From positions 1 to 42,492 of the forward strand of contig PKZD01000025.1 in the NCBI GenBank assembly GCA_003133745.1: a stretch of 42,492 nucleotides of DNA, written 5' to 3'. The notes beneath the pieces are model-generated. The model saw nothing but the letters and a program-made list of their open reading frames with translations. It was not told where the DNA came from and ran no database searches. The position numbers and the translations under genes were made by a program. Origin of the DNA: Candidatus Tyrphobacter aquilonaris. GTDB taxonomy: Bacteria; Vulcanimicrobiota; Vulcanimicrobiia; Vulcanimicrobiales; Vulcanimicrobiaceae. This document shows, piece after piece, positions 33,782 through 42,098 of the stretch (positions are counted from its first letter, which is position 1; each line of letters opens with the position of its first letter).

Positions 33782-33964
33782 TTAAGGGGTGTCACAGGGA
33801 GGGTGGCCGCACGCGCAGGCGACCTCCTCCTCTCGATCGCTCGCGCGGTAGCACGAGCCGCTGCAATAGCGTCGTTCGGATTCCTCGGTGTCCGCCTCCT
33901 CGAACTCCGCTTCGACGGTGCAGAGGCAGGGCTCGTGCGCGCACTTGATCGTTTCAGTAACCAT
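33782..33964 (-). CDS. bacterial metallothionein-like protein
   Basis: This 60-residue protein has eight cysteines and two His in the order K-C-x-H-x-x-C-x-C, then Y-C-x-x-x-C, then C-x-C-x-H-x-x-C. This is the SmtA/BmtA-type metallothionein pattern, which binds several zinc, cadmium or copper ions in the cytosol. The middle is strongly acidic (EFEEADTEESE). It is divergent from the GAF-GGDEF-STAND gene, with 82 bases between the start codons, so the two may share a control region. No metal-regulator gene or clear operator was found next to it. Confidence 0.82.
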   Translation of the reverse strand: MVTETIKCAHEPCLCTVEAEFEEADTEESERRYCSGSCYRASDREEEVACACGHPPCDTP

Positions 33965-34046
33965 TCAGCCATCTTTCCCAAACTTTGCAGAATCTTAAAG
34001 GCGAAAGCCATTTTCCCGTGCCCATCTCGAACCTGCACGCCGTACA

Positions 34047-37000
34047 ATGGGCGCAATGCCTGAAGCAAGCGCGGCCTCTCCGACGCCCTCGGCTACGCCA
34101 CGTATCGACGTCGGCGAGTTAGTCCGGCAGGTCTCCGAAATTCTCGCGGCAGAGGCGCCGCTCGCGGAGAGCATCACCGAATTGTGCACGCTTTTCGCGC
34201 ACGCCTTCGGCGCACGCTCGGTTTCCATCTTACTCGACGACGCGGGACGCCCGCGCGCCGAACACCGCTACGAGCTTCCGCTCGGACTCGTCGGTGATGT
34301 CGGCGAGTACCCCGCGGAGACGATTCCGTTGCAAATCGGCGCGCAGTCGATCGGCGTCATGACGATGGCGCTGCGCGGGCGCAGCCGGTTGAGCGAGCAG
34401 GATGCGTCAACGCTCGAAACCTGCGCGCGCTACATTGCGGTGGGACTGCGCAACGCACGCCTCGCCCACGCGAACGGCGATCTCGAGCGTCTGATCGAAG
34501 TCGATGCGCTCACCGAGGTCGGGAACCGGCGGCGCTTCGACCTCACGATCGCGAACGAATGGCGGCGCTGCACGAGAAACACGGAGCCGCTCTCGGTCGT
34601 GATGGTCGACGTCGACTACTTCAAAGAGTTCAACGATCGCTACGGTCACCTCGCGGGCGACGCGTGCCTGCAGCAGATCGCAAAGGCGATCTCCGAATCG
34701 ACGATGCGGGCAAGCGATGTCGTGACGCGCTACGGCGGCGAGGAGTTTGCCGTCGTGCTCGCCGAGACCGACTTGGCCGGTGCGGTCGCGGTCGCCGAGA
34801 ACATTCGCATCGCCGTGGAGCGCCTGCAGATTCCGCACGCGGGCACCTCCATCGGCACGGTGAGCATCAGCGCGGGCGTGGCGACGGTGACGCCCACGGT
34901 CGAGCAGGACGCCGGAACGCTCGTCGAGGCGGCCGATCTCGCACTCTATCGCGCAAAATCGGCGGGGCGCAACCGCATCGTCGCAGGCGCATACATTTCC
35001 GAAGGCTTGATCGTCGAGCGCAGTGGAAACAGGGCAGCCGTCAATCTGCCGATTCCGCTCACGACCTTCCTCGGCCGCCGCAACGAAATCGCACAGATCG
35101 AACAACTCTTACATGCGACGCGCATCCTGACGCTCGTCGGGCCGGGCGGCGTCGGCAAGACGCGTCTCGCGCTCGAGGTCGCCGCCTCGCATGCGGGCGA
35201 GCGTTCCGTGACCTTCGTCGATCTCGCGGCGACCGTCGGCGTCGCGAACGTCGCCCCCGCGGTGCTTTCGGCCTTGGGTTTGAACGACGAACCGGCCCGC
35301 AGCATCGAAGATTCGATCTGCAACCGCTTGGAAAAATACGGTGGACTGCTCATCCTCGACAACTGCGAGCACGTCTTAGCCGAATGCGCGCGCCTCGCCG
35401 AGCGATTCCTTCGCATGGCGCCGGGCATCACGGTCATCGCGACGAGCCGCGAGCCGCTCGGGATTCGCGGCGAAGGTCTGTACCGAATTCCCACGCTCGA
35501 CGTGCCGCCGAACGGCCGTACGTTGAGCGCAAAGGAAGCGCTGGACTTCGACGCCGTGCATCTTTTCGTCGACCGCGCGAAGCTCGTCGATCCCACGTTC
35601 GAGTTGACGAACGACAACGTCGACCCGGTCACGTCCATCTGCCGTCGTCTCGACGGCATTCCGCTTGCGATCGAACTTGCGGCGCCGCGCCTGCGCGTGA
35701 TGACGGTCGAGCAAATCGAACGCGCGCTCGACCGGCGTTTCGCCCTGCTCACCGGCGGCAGCCGCACCGCGTTGCCGCGCCAGAAGACGCTCCATGCGCT
35801 CATCCTCTGGGGCTACGATCTGCTTTCACCCGCGGAGCAGCGCGCGCTGCAACGCCTGTCGGTGCTCGTGGGCACGTGGAGCATCGAGGCGGCCGCGGCA
35901 TTGCTCGCCGACGATGCAACCGGCGAAACGGAGGCCCTGGACCTCGTGACGTCGCTCGTCGACAAGTCGCTTCTCATCGCCGAGCCTCGCGGTGATCAGA
36001 TGCGATACCGTTCGCTCGATTCGACGCGTGCCTTTGCGACGGAATGTCTGGAAACGTCGGGAGCGTGCAAGGCGGCGGGGCGCGCACACGCTCAATACTT
36101 CTACGACTTCGTGAAGATGACGCTCAAAGCGCCCGATCGCGACGACGCTCGTGCGTTCAAAGCGATTCGGCGTGAGTACGACAACGTGCAAGCAGCCTTG
36201 CACTGGACCCTCGCCACCTGCGCGGAGGTCGAGCTCGGCATCTCGTTCGTCGGCGTGCTGTGGGACTTTTGGCAAGGCAGCGGCTACTATCGCGATGCGC
36301 AGCGCTGGATCGAACGCGTGCTCGAACTCGGCGTTGACGCGGAGAGCGCACGCAACTTCTCGGTTCGCCTGAGCAAAGCGGTCATGAATCTCGGAGATGC
36401 GACCGGCGCGCTCGAGCTCGCGCTCCCGCTCATCCCGCAATGTTCGCAGGCTCAGGACTGGGCCGGCTTGCACCTCGTGCGCCGCATGGCCGCTTCCGCG
36501 TATCACGAACTAAATGAAATCGAGCAAGCGCGCGAGCAGGTCGAACGCATGTTGGCCGAGCCCTGCGTCGGAATCGAGCAGCGAGCGCTCTCGCTCGGGT
36601 ACCTCGCGTGCATCGAGGTGCGCGACAAAAATGCCGATCGCGCCGTTGCGCTCTGCGAAGAGGCAGCGGCACTCGACGTGACCCACGCGTTGCGTGCGTG
36701 GATCGGTCAGAACCATGCCTTCGCGCTCTTCCTCGCCGGCAAGACCGAACAGGCGATCGAACAAGCAAGAACGGCGCTCGCATACGAAGAGAGCGTTCGC
36801 AACCACTCGCACAGCGCCGTCATCTCGCTCCTGCTCACCTGGTGTCGGATCGCCGGTGACGAGTTCGGGCCCGCGCGTCTGGCGTTACGTCGCGCGTTCC
36901 GGGAACCGTCTCTCGCGACGCGCCCCGATCTTTACTGCGATTGCTTCGACGCCTTCGCCGTCATCGCCGAAGCGCGCGGTGAAACCGCGCGTGCGGCAAC

Positions 37001-37193
37001 GCTCTTCGGTTTCGCGGACGCCGAACGTCGGCGTCGTCGCGTCGACGAGCGCTACGAGCGCATTGCGCGAATCTCCGAAACGGCGCGTCGGCGCACCGAG
37101 GAAGCACTTGGGAAAGCGACATTCGAGGCCACGGTCGCACGCGGTGCATGGCTCTCGACCGAGGGCGCGACGGCCGAAGCCCTTTCGCTCTAG
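34047..37193 (+). CDS. GAF-GGDEF diguanylate cyclase fused to a STAND ATPase and TPR region
   Basis: This 1048-residue soluble signalling protein has a GAF-like sensor domain (about 40-137), a GGDEF domain (about 150-315) with DALTEVGNRRRF, DVDYFKEFNDRYGH and active-site GGEEF at 230-234, and an intact inhibitory I-site RASD at 221-224. A STAND ATPase follows: Walker A GPGGVGKT at 365-372, Walker B LLILDNCEH at 434-442, a TSREPLG motif and GIPLAIELA, then a winged-helix and TPR-like C-terminus. All GGDEF residues look active, so it should make c-di-GMP, with product inhibition. The STAND half is a clear relative of the one at 6220-8955. It overlaps the convergent MFS-acyltransferase by four bases. 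Confidence 0.93.
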   Translation: MGAMPEASAASPTPSATPRIDVGELVRQVSEILAAEAPLAESITELCTLFAHAFGARSVSILLDDAGRPRAEHRYELPLGLVGDVGEYPAETIPLQIGAQSIGVMTMALRGRSRLSEQDASTLETCARYIAVGLRNARLAHANGDLERLIEVDALTEVGNRRRFDLTIANEWRRCTRNTEPLSVVMVDVDYFKEFNDRYGHLAGDACLQQIAKAISESTMRASDVVTRYGGEEFAVVLAETDLAGAVAVAENIRIAVERLQIPHAGTSIGTVSISAGVATVTPTVEQDAGTLVEAADLALYRAKSAGRNRIVAGAYISEGLIVERSGNRAAVNLPIPLTTFLGRRNEIAQIEQLLHATRILTLVGPGGVGKTRLALEVAASHAGERSVTFVDLAATVGVANVAPAVLSALGLNDEPARSIEDSICNRLEKYGGLLILDNCEHVLAECARLAERFLRMAPGITVIATSREPLGIRGEGLYRIPTLDVPPNGRTLSAKEALDFDAVHLFVDRAKLVDPTFELTNDNVDPVTSICRRLDGIPLAIELAAPRLRVMTVEQIERALDRRFALLTGGSRTALPRQKTLHALILWGYDLLSPAEQRALQRLSVLVGTWSIEAAAALLADDATGETEALDLVTSLVDKSLLIAEPRGDQMRYRSLDSTRAFATECLETSGACKAAGRAHAQYFYDFVKMTLKAPDRDDARAFKAIRREYDNVQAALHWTLATCAEVELGISFVGVLWDFWQGSGYYRDAQRWIERVLELGVDAESARNFSVRLSKAVMNLGDATGALELALPLIPQCSQAQDWAGLHLVRRMAASAYHELNEIEQAREQVERMLAEPCVGIEQRALSLGYLACIEVRDKNADRAVALCEEAAALDVTHALRAWIGQNHAFALFLAGKTEQAIEQARTALAYEESVRNHSHSAVISLLLTWCRIAGDEFGPARLALRRAFREPSLATRPDLYCDCFDAFAVIAEARGETARAATLFGFADAERRRRRVDERYERIARISETARRRTEEALGKATFEATVARGAWLSTEGATAEALSL

Positions 37194-39505
37194 ACTGAAG
37201 GTTCGCGCAGGGCCGCTGCCCCGGCGAGCGTCTCGGCGAAAAACGTTGCCTGATACGCGATCATATCGGCGACGCCCGGAAACTGCGGGTGACGCTTGCC
37301 GTCGCGCAATGCGCGAACTCCCGCGAGCGCGAGGCGCGCCATGCGCTGCGGGCTGCGACGGAGTTCGGGATCGACGAACAGTTCTTGCGGTAACTCGCGC
37401 AAGCGCCGCTCGACCTCGGCGATCGCTTCCTCCTCTTCGAGCGGCATGCCACGCTCTCTGATCGAGGCGGCCAAGAGTTGACTCACCGTCACCGGCCGAA
37501 CCGCCGCAAGCGTATCGCGGAGCAACTCGCGCCGTTCGAGCCGCACGATGTGATAGAGCATCGAAAGGCGGCGACCGACGAAGACATCGTAACTGATGCC
37601 GATGACGTACAGCTGCGCTATCGGCGCGAGATGATCGATGATGCCGTGCATCGGCAAGAGCGCGCCGGTCGTCGTGTACTGGCCTTCGGGAGTAAGCAAA
37701 AACGTCGCTCCCGCCTTCACGACGTCGACCATGCGCGCGAAATCGTTGTCGAGCGTCGTGCGCGTTGCGTCGAGCTCTTCGCGCCGGTACGGCTCGCGCA
37801 GCGTCGTCAGACGGACGTACTCCTGATTCCGTTGAAAATTCGCGGCCGACCAGAGATCGCCCGTCGTCGTTCCCGGAGCGAATCGCGAGGCAACGCGCTC
37901 CTCGAACAGCTCCGAGAGCGGCAGTTTACCGTGGCGCCGCCCTGCGGACCACGCGAAGCTGCCGATGGTTCGCGAGCTCAACTGGTTCTCAATCGGAAGA
38001 AGACCGATCCCGAAGAAGAGCAGGCTCGTGCTGTAGCGTAGCAAGAACCTCATCCGCAGCCGAACCGCGAGGAATCCGGGCTCGTACATGCGCCGCGACC
38101 CCGCGGCGAAGATCGGGTCTCGCCACGCGCAGCGCGTCACCGAGAGCGTCGTGACGAGCGCAGGCGACTCGAGGTCGTGCTGGTGATTTGCAAGCAAAAG
38201 CGTCGGCCCGCGTTTGATCGGAATGGTTCCCCAGCCCCGCATTCTGTAGGCGATGTGCACGTATGCCGATTCGCTGATCATGACCGCGAAGCGCAGCGGA
38301 ACCGTCCAAAGCGGCGAGAGCGTCTTCTTCCCGATGCGCAGTACCACGAGCGCCGTCAGCGCAAAGCTCAGGCCGGCGAGCCCGAAGACAATCTGGTAGC
38401 CGAGTCGCGAGCCCGCGAATGCGGCGAGAATGGCTCCGCCGACGAGCGGCGCGAGGACGTTGGGGAGATGCGTTGCGATGCCCCAGATTCCTAAATCGCG
38501 CGCGACGTCGCGCAACTCCGGCACGCTGTCCATCGCGAGCGCCCATCCCGTGGAGAGCACGCCGCCGAGTCCCACGCCGAAGAGCGCGGCAAACGGCAGC
38601 ATCCAATTTGGGTTCGGCGCGAAGGCAAAACCGAGCGCCGCGATGGCCATAGGCACGCCTGCAAGTGAGACGACGATGCGCCGCGGCACGCGATCGGAGA
38701 GAAAGCCCAGCCAAATCGCCGAGACGAGCGCGCCGACGAGCGAGCAGAGTCCGACGAGTCCCGTTCCGGCCGATGGGTTGCTCACATGCAGCACGTCGTG
38801 AAAGAACGTGAGCACGAACGTCATGAGCAGCGTCAACCCGAAGAAAACGCCGGCGCGCGCCGCGAACACGATGCGAAAATCGTGCCAGTCGCGCACGTGC
38901 GCGTGCTCGGGATCTTTCCATGCTCCCTCGTCGATGCCGAAGAGCGAGAACGAGAAGAGCGCGAGGATCGCCGCGGTCGCGAGAAACGTCGTGCTCGGAT
39001 TGGGCAACTCCCCCGCGATGCTCAGGCCGAGGACGGCGCCGATCAACGCCGCCGCTCCTCGAATGCCCGAGACGACGCCCCATTGCGAACGCGGCACGAT
39101 CTCCGGAAGGAGCGCCTGATACGCGGCCAGGCCGATGTTCGCGCCGATGATCGCGACGACGAGGAAGAACGCGAAGAACCCGAGGTCTCTCGAAAACGCG
39201 AGGCCGATCAATGCGACGACGTCGATTCCGATTCCGAGCGCGACGAAGCTGCGACGAGAATTTCCGCCGCGCCGCAGACGATCGGAGAGCCAGCCGGCAA
39301 ACGGCGGAACGAGCATCGCGGCAAACGACGAGCCGGAGGAGAGCGCGGCGAGCACCGTGCGGTACGTCTCCGGTACGAGATGCAACAGCGCCGCGGGCAC
39401 GGCGATCGCAAGCAACGCCGCATCCTGAAAGGCGAGCGGAATCCAAAGCGCGTTGAGCAACGCCCACGAATAGATCTCTTTGGCGCGCCCGCTCTTTTCG
39501 TTCAA
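37190..39505 (-). CDS. MFS-type transporter fused to a PlsC-like acyltransferase
   Basis: This 771-residue protein has an N-terminal MFS-type domain (about 1-415, twelve helices, with motif A-like GWLSDRLRRG near 70 and FLSDRVPRR near 265). A C-terminal acyltransferase-like domain (about 420-700) has motif I ANHQHDLES near 437 and motif III TPEGQYTTTG near 603, with a longer insert between them than usual. In motif I the second acidic residue of H-x4-D is Glu. The arrangement recalls LplT-Aas lysophospholipid flippase-acyltransferases, so a role in phospholipid salvage is likely but not proven. Its ATG overlaps the PKD gene stop (ATGA), within the envelope operon beginning at 41,217. Confidence 0.82.
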   Translation of the reverse strand: MNEKSGRAKEIYSWALLNALWIPLAFQDAALLAIAVPAALLHLVPETYRTVLAALSSGSSFAAMLVPPFAGWLSDRLRRGGNSRRSFVALGIGIDVVALIGLAFSRDLGFFAFFLVVAIIGANIGLAAYQALLPEIVPRSQWGVVSGIRGAAALIGAVLGLSIAGELPNPSTTFLATAAILALFSFSLFGIDEGAWKDPEHAHVRDWHDFRIVFAARAGVFFGLTLLMTFVLTFFHDVLHVSNPSAGTGLVGLCSLVGALVSAIWLGFLSDRVPRRIVVSLAGVPMAIAALGFAFAPNPNWMLPFAALFGVGLGGVLSTGWALAMDSVPELRDVARDLGIWGIATHLPNVLAPLVGGAILAAFAGSRLGYQIVFGLAGLSFALTALVVLRIGKKTLSPLWTVPLRFAVMISESAYVHIAYRMRGWGTIPIKRGPTLLLANHQHDLESPALVTTLSVTRCAWRDPIFAAGSRRMYEPGFLAVRLRMRFLLRYSTSLLFFGIGLLPIENQLSSRTIGSFAWSAGRRHGKLPLSELFEERVASRFAPGTTTGDLWSAANFQRNQEYVRLTTLREPYRREELDATRTTLDNDFARMVDVVKAGATFLLTPEGQYTTTGALLPMHGIIDHLAPIAQLYVIGISYDVFVGRRLSMLYHIVRLERRELLRDTLAAVRPVTVSQLLAASIRERGMPLEEEEAIAEVERRLRELPQELFVDPELRRSPQRMARLALAGVRALRDGKRHPQFPGVADMIAYQATFFAETLAGAAALREPSV

Positions 39506-39822
39506 ATGCTAATCGGGCTGACTTCGACGTGGACCGAAGTCGTGCACGTGTCCGTGCCGGTGCGCTCGCTCAGGCGGACGGTGATCGTCATCGTTTGCCT
39601 CGTCCGATTCACGTAGACATGCGTCGCAGTCTTCGCACTTGGTTGCGTGCTCGTCGCGACGGTGCCGTCGCCGAAGGTCCACGTGCGTGAAACGAAGTGT
39701 GTCGTCGGCGAGATGATCGTTCCGTCGGTCAGCGTGACCGTCTGACCGCTCAGCACGGCGCCCATCGGCACCTGCGTGATCGCGGCGATGCAACCGGGGG
39801 CGCCTGCGTCTAATGGAAACAT
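39502..39822 (-). CDS. small PKD-domain protein
   Basis: Starting at ATG 39822, this encodes about 106 residues. It includes one PKD-like immunoglobulin fold, seen as RTWTFGDGT (the W-x-F-G-D-G hallmark), a HVY strand and a Thr/Val-rich last strand. PKD domains are usually extracellular and mediate protein or glycan contacts. There is no strong signal peptide with this start; the longer ATG at 39852 lies inside the upstream gene. It is coupled (ATGA) to the MFS-acyltransferase, so it may be a small partner protein of the envelope operon. Confidence 0.6.
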   Translation of the reverse strand: MFPLDAGAPGCIAAITQVPMGAVLSGQTVTLTDGTIISPTTHFVSRTWTFGDGTVATSTQPSAKTATHVYVNRTRQTMTITVRLSERTGTDTCTTSVHVEVSPISI

Positions 39823-39827
39823 GATCG

Positions 39828-40556
39828 TCAACGCGTGAGAAGCGCGCGCCACTCGGCAAGCAGGCCAAATCCCGCATTGCGGTCAGCGGGCGCGCCCGTC
39901 GCAGTGAAGTGCGCGGCGAAGTTGATGGCACGAAGGCCGAGGAGCAGTTCGGAGCGCTCGTGGTGGATGCCGAACGCCAGCGAGTAGTCGATCTCCGACG
40001 CACGCTCGTCCTCGTCGACGGCGGGCGCAGGAATGCTGTACGTATAGATGTCCCTGCCGTAGAGCGCCGGAGCCGCGCCGATCTGCGCTTCGATGAAACG
40101 CGGACCTCCGAGCGGAGCGCGATAGCCGAGTTCGTAGCGGACGCCCGCGAGGCGCGAGGCAACGACTTGGTCGAGGTTCGGCAACGGCGTATGCTGGTTG
40201 ATGACGTCGGCGCCGAGTCCGAAGAAGAGCCGGCTCGCCGGATCGAGTGCGATCCGTACTGCCCCGTCGACGATGCCGACGGCCGGCGTCGCTTGGCCGT
40301 AGAACGTCGAGGCACGTTGCGGCGCACTGACGACGGGAACGCCCTCGACGTGCAAGCGCAGTCGCCGACCGCCGATCGAAAGCTCGATGAAGCCTCCGCC
40401 CGCGACGCCGCGCTGCGAGCCCGCCGCATCCTGGTGAACGCCGGTGAGCGCGAGTGCCTGCACGCCGACATAGGTCCACGGCGAATCGGCGCGAGCCGTC
40501 GCCGTGAGCGCGATCCCGAGCGCGACGGCGCAAACGAAGATGCGGCTATCGCGCAT
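39828..40556 (-). CDS. secreted outer-membrane barrel-like protein
   Basis: This 242-residue protein has a signal peptide (MRDSRIFVCAVALGIALTATARA) and then multiple amphipathic strands such as GFIELSIGGRRLRLHVEG, LAGVRYELGYRAPL, FIEAQIGAAPAL and LLLGLRAINFAAHF. The chain ends in strand sequence (GFGLLAEWRALL), consistent with an outer-membrane barrel or related lipid-binding barrel. The function is not recognised. It overlaps the upstream lipoprotein gene by 11 bases and is followed five bases later by the PKD gene, all on one strand. Confidence 0.65.
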   Translation of the reverse strand: MRDSRIFVCAVALGIALTATARADSPWTYVGVQALALTGVHQDAAGSQRGVAGGGFIELSIGGRRLRLHVEGVPVVSAPQRASTFYGQATPAVGIVDGAVRIALDPASRLFFGLGADVINQHTPLPNLDQVVASRLAGVRYELGYRAPLGGPRFIEAQIGAAPALYGRDIYTYSIPAPAVDEDERASEIDYSLAFGIHHERSELLLGLRAINFAAHFTATGAPADRNAGFGLLAEWRALLTR

Positions 40557-41217
40557 CGGCGGGCCTCGCGTCGATGAAGATCACGCCGCGCGCGTGCGTG
40601 TCCTGGAGGCGCCCGAGCGCATCGACGGCGGCACCGATCGGCGTCGTCGGATCCGTCGCATCGCTGATGCTGAAGCCCGTTTGCGCACGCGCTTGCGCGT
40701 CGATTGGAGCGCGCAAGAACGCCGGCAAGTTGTGAAACTTGTCGAGAAGCGAAAGCATGATGCCGGCCTTTCGTTGCAAGAGGTCGGGGTCGACGGTGAC
40801 AACGAGCACGTCGTGCGTGACCCCGCGTTCGTTGCGGTCGAAGACTCCAAAGTCAACGCCGATGTTGCGCGCGCGCTCCCGCGCTTCGTCGATCCCGCTG
40901 CCCCACACGGTCACCTGGTATCCGTCGGGCGGATGTTCGTCGAGATCGCGCAGCCACTCGGTCACGTCGTCGAAAGAGGAGCCGGTTGCGGTCACGACTT
41001 CGTACCCGCTGTACGCTTCGTTGCCCGAGCCGACGATGCCGAGCGCGGAGCGTTCGCCGGGGGAGAGCGTGTGGTGCCAATCGCGCACGGAGAGCACGGC
41101 GCTGCCGCGGTACAGCGGAAAGTCGACGGGACTCGTCGGCGGCGGAGCGGCCTGGTGGGCGCACCCGGCGAGCGTCACGGCGACGCAGCAGATAGAGAGC
41201 CGTTCGATTAGGGACAC
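40546..41217 (-). CDS. lipoprotein of unknown function, first gene of an envelope operon
   Basis: From GTG 41217 this encodes about 223 residues with a lipoprotein signal (LIERLSICCVAVTLAGC, lipobox LAGC). The mature domain is alpha/beta, with VLVVTVDPDLLQRKAGI and helices near LLDKFHNLP. No catalytic motif is recognised. A nearby GTG at 41223 is an alternative start; neither has a clear Shine-Dalgarno sequence. It opens the set lipoprotein, barrel protein, PKD protein, MFS-acyltransferase, which together suggest an outer-membrane or phospholipid maintenance function. It is divergent from the tryptophan dioxygenase gene. Confidence 0.6.
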   Translation of the reverse strand: MSLIERLSICCVAVTLAGCAHQAAPPPTSPVDFPLYRGSAVLSVRDWHHTLSPGERSALGIVGSGNEAYSGYEVVTATGSSFDDVTEWLRDLDEHPPDGYQVTVWGSGIDEARERARNIGVDFGVFDRNERGVTHDVLVVTVDPDLLQRKAGIMLSLLDKFHNLPAFLRAPIDAQARAQTGFSISDATDPTTPIGAAVDALGRLQDTHARGVIFIDARPADAR

Positions 41218-41327
41218 GCGCACGGGAGGTCGCTTCGAGGAGAAGCCCCACGGGCCCCGTAAGCCCCAAGGAACATGCCGCTCGAGGACGCCGGAATCGG
41301 CTTGGTCGCCGGTCCGGAGACTTTCCG

Positions 41328-42098
41328 CTGAAGCTAACATACGGGAAGTACCTCGCGGTCGACGAGTTGCTCGGCCTGCAGCGGCCGCTTTCGAACCCCG
41401 CCCATCACGACGAGATGCTCTTCATCGTCATCCACCAAGTCTACGAGCTGTGGTTCAAGCAACTGTTGCACGAACTCGTCGCGACGATCGAGGCGCTCGA
41501 CGCCGACGATCTGCTGCGCGTCGCGAAGTTCTTCCGCCGAATCCACACGATCCAGCGCCTCCTCGAACAGCAGGTCGACATCCTTGAAACGATGACGCCG
41601 CAGGAGTTCAACGCGTTCCGAGACCACTTGAACCCGGCGAGCGGCTTTCAATCGGTGCAGTTCCGTGAGATGGAGTTTCTCTGCGGAGTCGGCAACGCGG
41701 AGACGCTGCAGCACATCGTGCTCGAGGACGAGCAGCGCGCGCGGCTGGAACGGCGGCTGCGCGAGCCGTCGCTCTACGATCACGTCAAGTCGTTGCTCGT
41801 CCGTCGCGGTTTCGTCGCCGGAACCTCCGCCGAGATCGTGGAGTCCTTTCGGCGCATCTACACCGACGCCGAGCATCACTACGACTTGTATCTTCTTCTC
41901 GAAGACCTCATCGAGTTCGACGAGCGACTCTTGCTCTGGCGCGGTCGTCACATCAAGATGGTCGAGCGCATGATCGGGCAGAAGCACGGCACCGGCGGCT
42001 CTCCGGGCGTGAAGTATCTCGAGGGCACGCTACGCAAGCAACTCTTCCCCGAACTGTGGGAGGTGCGCACGCACTTGGGCACGGGAAGCTACGCGTGA
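41328..42098 (+). CDS. kynA: tryptophan 2,3-dioxygenase
   Basis: This protein of about 256 residues is a clear tryptophan 2,3-dioxygenase: LTYGKYL at the start, HDEMLFIVIHQVYELWFKQ (active-site His), PASGFQSVQFRE (substrate Arg), and RHIKMVERMIGQKHGTGGS (haem His and substrate loop). It opens the kynurenine pathway by forming N-formylkynurenine. No ATG is in frame. The CTG at 41328 has GGAG eight bases upstream and keeps the conserved LTYGKYL; a TTG at 41367 would remove it. An ATG at 41275 is in another frame and ends at 41331, so a small frameshift is the alternative. Its stop overlaps the kynureninase GTG (GTGA). Confidence 0.92.
   Translation: MKLTYGKYLAVDELLGLQRPLSNPAHHDEMLFIVIHQVYELWFKQLLHELVATIEALDADDLLRVAKFFRRIHTIQRLLEQQVDILETMTPQEFNAFRDHLNPASGFQSVQFREMEFLCGVGNAETLQHIVLEDEQRARLERRLREPSLYDHVKSLLVRRGFVAGTSAEIVESFRRIYTDAEHHYDLYLLLEDLIEFDERLLLWRGRHIKMVERMIGQKHGTGGSPGVKYLEGTLRKQLFPELWEVRTHLGTGSYA

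Noticed and set aside
37989-39467. 492-codon minus-strand ORF
   Set aside because: It is a frame-shifted shadow of the MFS-acyltransferase gene, with an Arg/Ala composition and no motif.
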